Source: Flaveria trinervia (Eukaryota > Streptophyta > Magnoliopsida > Asterales > Asteraceae). Taken from it: a stretch of DNA of 64,000 bases. This document shows positions 62,429 through 64,000 of the stretch, piece by piece; the first letter of the stretch is position 1, and every line of letters starts with the position of its first letter. The notes under the pieces are model-generated. The model saw only the letters and a program-made list of their open reading frames with translations, was not told the origin of the DNA and searched no databases. Location of the stretch: NCBI GenBank assembly GCA_025506515.1, contig CM046443.1, forward strand, positions 93,523,849-93,587,848, given 5' to 3'. The translations under genes were made by a program, and so were the position numbers.

Positions 62429-63400
62429 TCAAAGCGAAACGAGAGGATCCGACCCGAATATATCCCCAAACTCATTGAAGTAATCATCCACCGGAAAAGC
62501 TGATAATCCGACATCGGTGCCGGAATCGATGAACATGTCGACGGTGTCGGAGCTTTGAAACGTCAGACCCGACAAGCTTGTCGGGTCGAAAAAGTCGGGT
62601 ACAAGATCCGGAAAGTCAAACAGGTCGGAGGTGGAGAAGATGGTGGAGAAAGGGTCGCCGGAGAAGTTTTCCGACGCCGCGGCGTCGTCTCCGGTGACCT
62701 CAGAAGCTTCTTTTCCGGCTTCGTTGTGAGTCGACTCGGCGGTTGACTCGTCGGTAGAAGACGAAGAGAACCGAAAAACTGATTTGGGTGAGGTTGCTTT
62801 ACCTTCGCCGGAGTTGTTGCAGGAGGATTCCGGCGAGGGGTTGTTCTTCTTCTCCGGCGACGGTGGTGGGACGGTGAAGTTTGTGAGAGCGTGGGGCCCT
62901 CGTAGCTGTATAGCAGCATGGTCGTACACCATTGCAGCTTCTTCTGCGGTGTCGTAGGTCCCCAACCAGAGCCGTACACGTCTCATCGGATCTCTGATCT
63001 CCGCCGCCCACTTCCCCCACGGCCGCTGCCGTACGCCGCGGAACTTTCTACCATTACCACCCTTCATCTTCGCCGCCGTGGCGGTGGCGGTGGCGGTGGC
63101 GGTGGCGTTAGCTTTTCCGACCACCTTCTTCCTCCGGCTGGTTCTATCCTTCTTCAAAACACCGACCGAACGATTCTCAATAACAACCTCGTTAACAAAC
63201 TTCTTCACTCTTTTCCGGTGGGTAGCATTACCGCTACCGCCCTCGTCTCCGGAGGAGTCGGTGGCGTAAGCGTCAGTCACCGATATCCGTACGAGTCTAG
63301 CCCCGGCGGCGACCGACGGCGAAGGCGATTGACTGAGGTGTGTGGTGAGGGTTTTGTGCTCTGTAAACTTGACCGAATCGGACATTGGTAGTGTAGTCAT
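62429..63400 (-). CDS. CRF: Cytokinin response factor, group VI AP2/ERF transcription factor
   Basis: A single-exon frame of 323 codons. The N-terminal CRF domain includes TEHKT (13-17), ARLVRISVTDAYATDSSGDE (34-53) and KRVKKFVNEV (63-72). An alanine-threonine run (99-110) precedes a complete AP2/ERF DNA-binding domain at about 119-175, with RGVRQRPWGKWAAEIRDP, WLGTYDTAEEAA and the closing ALTNF. SPKSVF (204-209) matches the SP(T/V)xVL-type putative phosphorylation motif of CRFs, and the C-terminus is acidic and Phe-rich, as in activators. CRFs are nuclear regulators acting downstream of cytokinin two-component signalling and in stress and development. Family assignment is secure; the CRF number is not. 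The ATG at 63400 was chosen; Met6 (63385) is an alternative. Confidence 0.95.
   Translation of the reverse strand: MTTLPMSDSVKFTEHKTLTTHLSQSPSPSVAAGARLVRISVTDAYATDSSGDEGGSGNATHRKRVKKFVNEVVIENRSVGVLKKDRTSRRKKVVGKANATATATATATAAKMKGGNGRKFRGVRQRPWGKWAAEIRDPMRRVRLWLGTYDTAEEAAMVYDHAAIQLRGPHALTNFTVPPPSPEKKNNPSPESSCNNSGEGKATSPKSVFRFSSSSTDESTAESTHNEAGKEASEVTGDDAAASENFSGDPFSTIFSTSDLFDFPDLVPDFFDPTSLSGLTFQSSDTVDMFIDSGTDVGLSAFPVDDYFNEFGDIFGSDPLVSL
63070..63108. repeat. (GGTGGC)n coding microsatellite
   Basis: A GGTGGC hexanucleotide run encodes the Ala-Thr tract of the CRF protein between its N-terminal domain and the AP2 domain. Its length is likely to vary among alleles. Confidence 0.85.
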
Positions 63401-63411
63401 GTGGTAATCAG

Positions 63412-63423
63412 TCAGATTCGCAT
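63412..63423 (-). promoter_or_regulatory. Three-codon uORF (Met-Arg-Ile-stop) before the CRF start
   Basis: ATG CGA ATC TGA ends 11 bases upstream of the CRF ATG. No other ATG was found between it and the presumed transcription start near 63728, so a scanning ribosome would meet it first. A minimal uORF this close would be expected to lower or condition CRF translation. Confidence 0.7.
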
Positions 63424-63754
63424 TGGGTGCTTGAAGATATATAGAAAGAGATTAAAGTGTGGAAAAAGATGGAGATTCCTGTGAGGAATAAAGATGTTTT
63501 GTAGAAGAAAGCGTTAAGAATACTCGTGCGACGGAGATGGTGGTGGTGGGAATCGATTATGAATAAAGGGAATAATATGTTGAGGTTGCAGAGGTGGTGG
63601 TTGGGTGTCAGTGGGGGTGTACGGACGGCGGAGGAGGAGCTCCGGCGACGGTGGTGATGGTGGTGGTGGGAATTTGAAAAGAGAGAGAGGGTTGAGGGTT
63701 TAAACTTTAAAGTGGTGTGAAGAGTGGAGAGGGAAGGCTGCAGGCAAGTTGGTG

Positions 63755-63761
63755 TTTTATA
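63755..63761 (-). promoter_or_regulatory. TATA box of the CRF gene
   Basis: TATAAAA on the minus strand, about 355 bp upstream of the ATG, predicts transcription from about 63725-63730 and a CT- and CCACCA-rich leader of about 325 nt. A 157-codon frame that overlaps this region starts upstream of the TATA box and is not considered a gene. Confidence 0.65.
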
Positions 63762-63947
63762 GGGTGGTATCGGCCACAAGTGAATGGGGGTTTGTCTTTT
63801 ATTATTGTTTTTTACACGGAAAGAAATATAATCTTTTTTTTTTATTAAAAGGTTTTGCTTAATGTTTTCACAGAAAATCATTTTGGTATTTCATTTAAAA
63901 TATTAATATTTTTTTTCAAGAAAAAAATTAGTAATTTGTTCTAATAC

Positions 63948-64000
63948 TAAGGGGCCGTTGGCAGTATATTAATCAGCCTCGTAATGATTCAGCATTTAAT
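63948..64000. mobile_element. Start of an hAT-like MITE cut by the window end
   Basis: CTAAGGGGCCGTTGGCAG followed by AATGATTCAGCATTTAAT matches the terminus and internal CATTCAG theme of the element ending at 20937. Confidence 0.45.

Noticed and set aside
62563..63391. Additional long frames overlapping the CRF gene on both strands
   Set aside because: Shadow frames created by the GC-rich coding sequence; only the 62429-63400 frame has the conserved domains.
63408..63881. 157-codon minus-strand frame upstream of the CRF gene
   Set aside because: It starts upstream of the TATA box, is His/Ser/Pro-rich low complexity, and corresponds to the CCACCA-rich promoter and leader.
1..64000. CRISPR arrays, bacterial operons, rRNA or complete tRNA genes
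   Set aside because: The window is plant nuclear DNA; no regular spacer arrays, rRNA blocks or full tRNA cloverleaf were found. The tRNA-like boxes belong to SINEs or an LTR.

Overview
This window is nuclear DNA of a flowering plant, almost certainly a eudicot. The evidence is AT-rich intergenic DNA, genes with GT-AG introns, a plant-specific ERF regulator, and LTR retrotransposons primed by initiator-Met tRNA. The style of the LTRs and of the tRNA-derived SINE recalls Asteraceae genomes; that placement is from memory and was not tested.

Only three cellular genes can be supported. At the left is a six-exon crooked-neck (CRNKL1/CLF1-type) spliceosome gene, 1591-6354 (+), which reads cleanly except for one missing base in exon 1. 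At 12967-13512 (-) is a small two-exon gene for a twin CX9C (CHCH) protein, a class usually found in the mitochondrial intermembrane space. At the right end, 62429-63400 (-), is a single-exon cytokinin response factor (group VI ERF) with a TATA box and a three-codon uORF just before its start. The three genes are unrelated in function.

The rest is mostly transposable-element DNA. At 22470-35011 lies a minus-strand Ty3/Gypsy element with about 2.9-kb LTRs, GAATC target duplications, PBS, PPT, a truncated gag and a frame-broken pol. A 2.6-kb solo LTR with GTAGG duplications is nested in its 5' LTR. At 52992-56066 is a short LTR element that carries only gag and protease, and at 56380-58326 another solo LTR. 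Smaller elements include several non-autonomous Helitrons (one inside a long foldback element), two copies of a tRNA-derived SINE with target duplications, hAT-like and foldback MITEs, minisatellites and microsatellites. The long stretches at 15.7-20.6, 35.0-37.7, 39-47 and 60.2-62.4 kb hold no recognisable gene.

No new multi-gene system is visible. The observations most worth following are a sequence module shared by three otherwise different LTR families, the gag-protease-only retroelement, the Helitron-in-foldback nesting, the SINE family, the minimal uORF of the CRF gene, and the question whether the CRNKL1 frameshift is real or a consensus error.
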